DNA from: Spirochaetia bacterium
GTDB taxonomy: Bacteria > Spirochaetota > Spirochaetia > Treponematales > Breznakiellaceae
Assembly (NCBI GenBank): GCA_025997675.1
Contig: BNUX01000025.1
Span: forward strand, 1-34,461
Reading direction: 5' to 3'
Length of the DNA: 34,461 nt
The position numbers were made by a program, and so were the translations under genes. Of the stretch, positions 33,712 to 34,461 are shown piece after piece; within the stretch, counting starts at the first letter, position 1, and each line of letters starts with the position of its first letter. The notes below the pieces were generated by a model that made no database searches, was not told where the DNA came from, and saw only the letters and a program-made list of their open reading frames with translations.

Positions 33712-34461
33712 ATGAGCAAGAAGAAACCACGTCTCACGTGGCACAATGCGTTCTATGACGCAATCCGGCTGGAACTTCTGGACTACCGGGACAGCCTGGA
33801 CTTTAACATTGAACACCAGCTTTCCCGGGAGCCGCTGCGTATTGATATGGTCATCATCAGGAAAAAGGAAGATGTGGTTATTGACAAGCATATTGCGGAG
33901 ATATTTAAAAAGTGGAATTTGATCGAGTACAAAAGCCCCGATGATTCCCTTTCCATAGCGGATTTTCATAAAGGGATGGCCTATGCCCACCTGTACTGCA
34001 CCCCGCCGGAGAAAGCCGATATGGGTGATTTAACCGTCACTTTTGCAATTACCCGGGAACCCCGGGAACTGAAGCATTATCTGCGGGAGACGTGCCATTA
34101 TACATTGACAGAAACATGGCCCGGTATTACCGTAGTAACAGGCGGCATGATGGCCATCCAGATAATTGAGCGGAAAAAGCTCTCCGCCGGGGAGTCCTTC
34201 TGGCTGGCCAGTCTATGCGCTGGGCTGAGCCGCGAGAGATGGCTGGCTGTTATAGCCGAAGCCAAAGAGCTGCCCGAGGGAGCCCCGATTGATGCATATA
34301 TGAGTATATTGGTACAAGTAAATGGCGATATGGCCGAGGAGGTAGATATGAACGGAGAAGCAATTATGGAGCGGGTTCTTATGGACAGGGGCGTTATCGC
34401 CAAATGGGAAGCTAGAGGCAAAGCGGAAGGCAGAGCAGAGCGCGACCGTGAGAACGCAAAA
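33712..34461 (+). CDS. PD-(D/E)XK nuclease-like (Rpn-type) protein, 3' end outside the window
   Basis: An open frame of 250 codons runs from the ATG at 33712 (AGGGGG five bases upstream) to the window end without a stop. It starts MSKKKPRLTWHNAFYDAIRL. A D in LRIDMVIIRK (D45) and E-x-K in LIEYKSPDD (E72, K74) give a PD-(D/E)XK core. The C-terminal part becomes a charged helix with repeated Lys/Arg/Glu-Gly (KAEGRAERDRENAK), as in Rpn/transposase-associated nucleases. Function is unknown. No active partner gene is seen. Confidence 0.75.
   Translation, partial: MSKKKPRLTWHNAFYDAIRLELLDYRDSLDFNIEHQLSREPLRIDMVIIRKKEDVVIDKHIAEIFKKWNLIEYKSPDDSLSIADFHKGMAYAHLYCTPPEKADMGDLTVTFAITREPRELKHYLRETCHYTLTETWPGITVVTGGMMAIQIIERKKLSAGESFWLASLCAGLSRERWLAVIAEAKELPEGAPIDAYMSILVQVNGDMAEEVDMNGEAIMERVLMDRGVIAKWEARGKAEGRAERDRENAK

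Overview
The window looks like a chromosomal segment of a GC-rich spirochaete of the Treponema group, most likely a termite-gut-type treponeme. This is inference from gene content: a complete histidine pathway (which the pathogenic treponemes lack), a TonB-dependent receptor, a PTS-type dihydroxyacetone kinase, a rubrerythrin, AAA-ATPase-like/PD-(D/E)XK proteins and an ISLre2 (UPF0236) transposase remnant. No rRNA, tRNA, CRISPR array or phage module was seen.

Layout. (1) 1-4.2 kb, minus strand: clpS-clpA-aat form an N-degron operon, followed by a small membrane-anchored protein. Its 3' end runs into a perfect inverted copy of its own 5' end at the window edge. (2) 4.2-11.6 kb, minus strand: a 21-bp minisatellite, then larB, larC and larE (nickel-pincer nucleotide cofactor synthesis) behind an MFS transporter, a DUF3842 protein and a TonB-dependent receptor. 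Two promoters here share an almost identical spacer. (3) 11.7-13.6 kb: rubrerythrin with a Fur/PerR-like box, then a decayed ISLre2 transposase with an A10 frameshift site. (4) 13.7-22.3 kb, plus strand: glycerol and dihydroxyacetone catabolism. It contains glpK, three genes for a G3P-dehydrogenase-like complex, glpF, dhaK, dhaL, and a DhaM split into three separate genes (EIIA, HPr, EI N-domain). (5) 22.2-25.8 kb, minus strand: a DJ-1/PfpI protein, an AAA-ATPase/nuclease-like protein, a second 20-21-bp minisatellite, and a retropepsin-like protease paired with a small protein. (6) 25.9-32.6 kb, plus strand: hisG-B-H-F-A/IE-C-D, preceded by a histidine-rich leader peptide and a strong terminator that together look like a ribosome-mediated attenuator. 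(7) 32.6-34.5 kb: a HicB-like antitoxin, a radical SAM protein and a PD-(D/E)XK/Rpn-like protein cut off by the window end.

How the parts work together. ClpS and ClpA degrade proteins carrying N-degrons, which Aat can create by adding Leu or Phe. GlpF takes up glycerol, GlpK phosphorylates it and the FAD enzymes oxidise G3P. The Dha proteins feed dihydroxyacetone into the same triose pool using PTS phosphate. The his genes are packed with 4-11 bp overlaps and lack only histidinol-phosphate phosphatase.

The most notable signals are the his attenuator, four promoters placed so that transcription should start at or next to the start codon (leaderless mRNAs), the split DhaM, the HisA-HisI-HisE fusion, and two unrelated 20-21-bp minisatellites. 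All coordinates, motifs and spacings were read by eye. Nothing was confirmed by database search or folding software.
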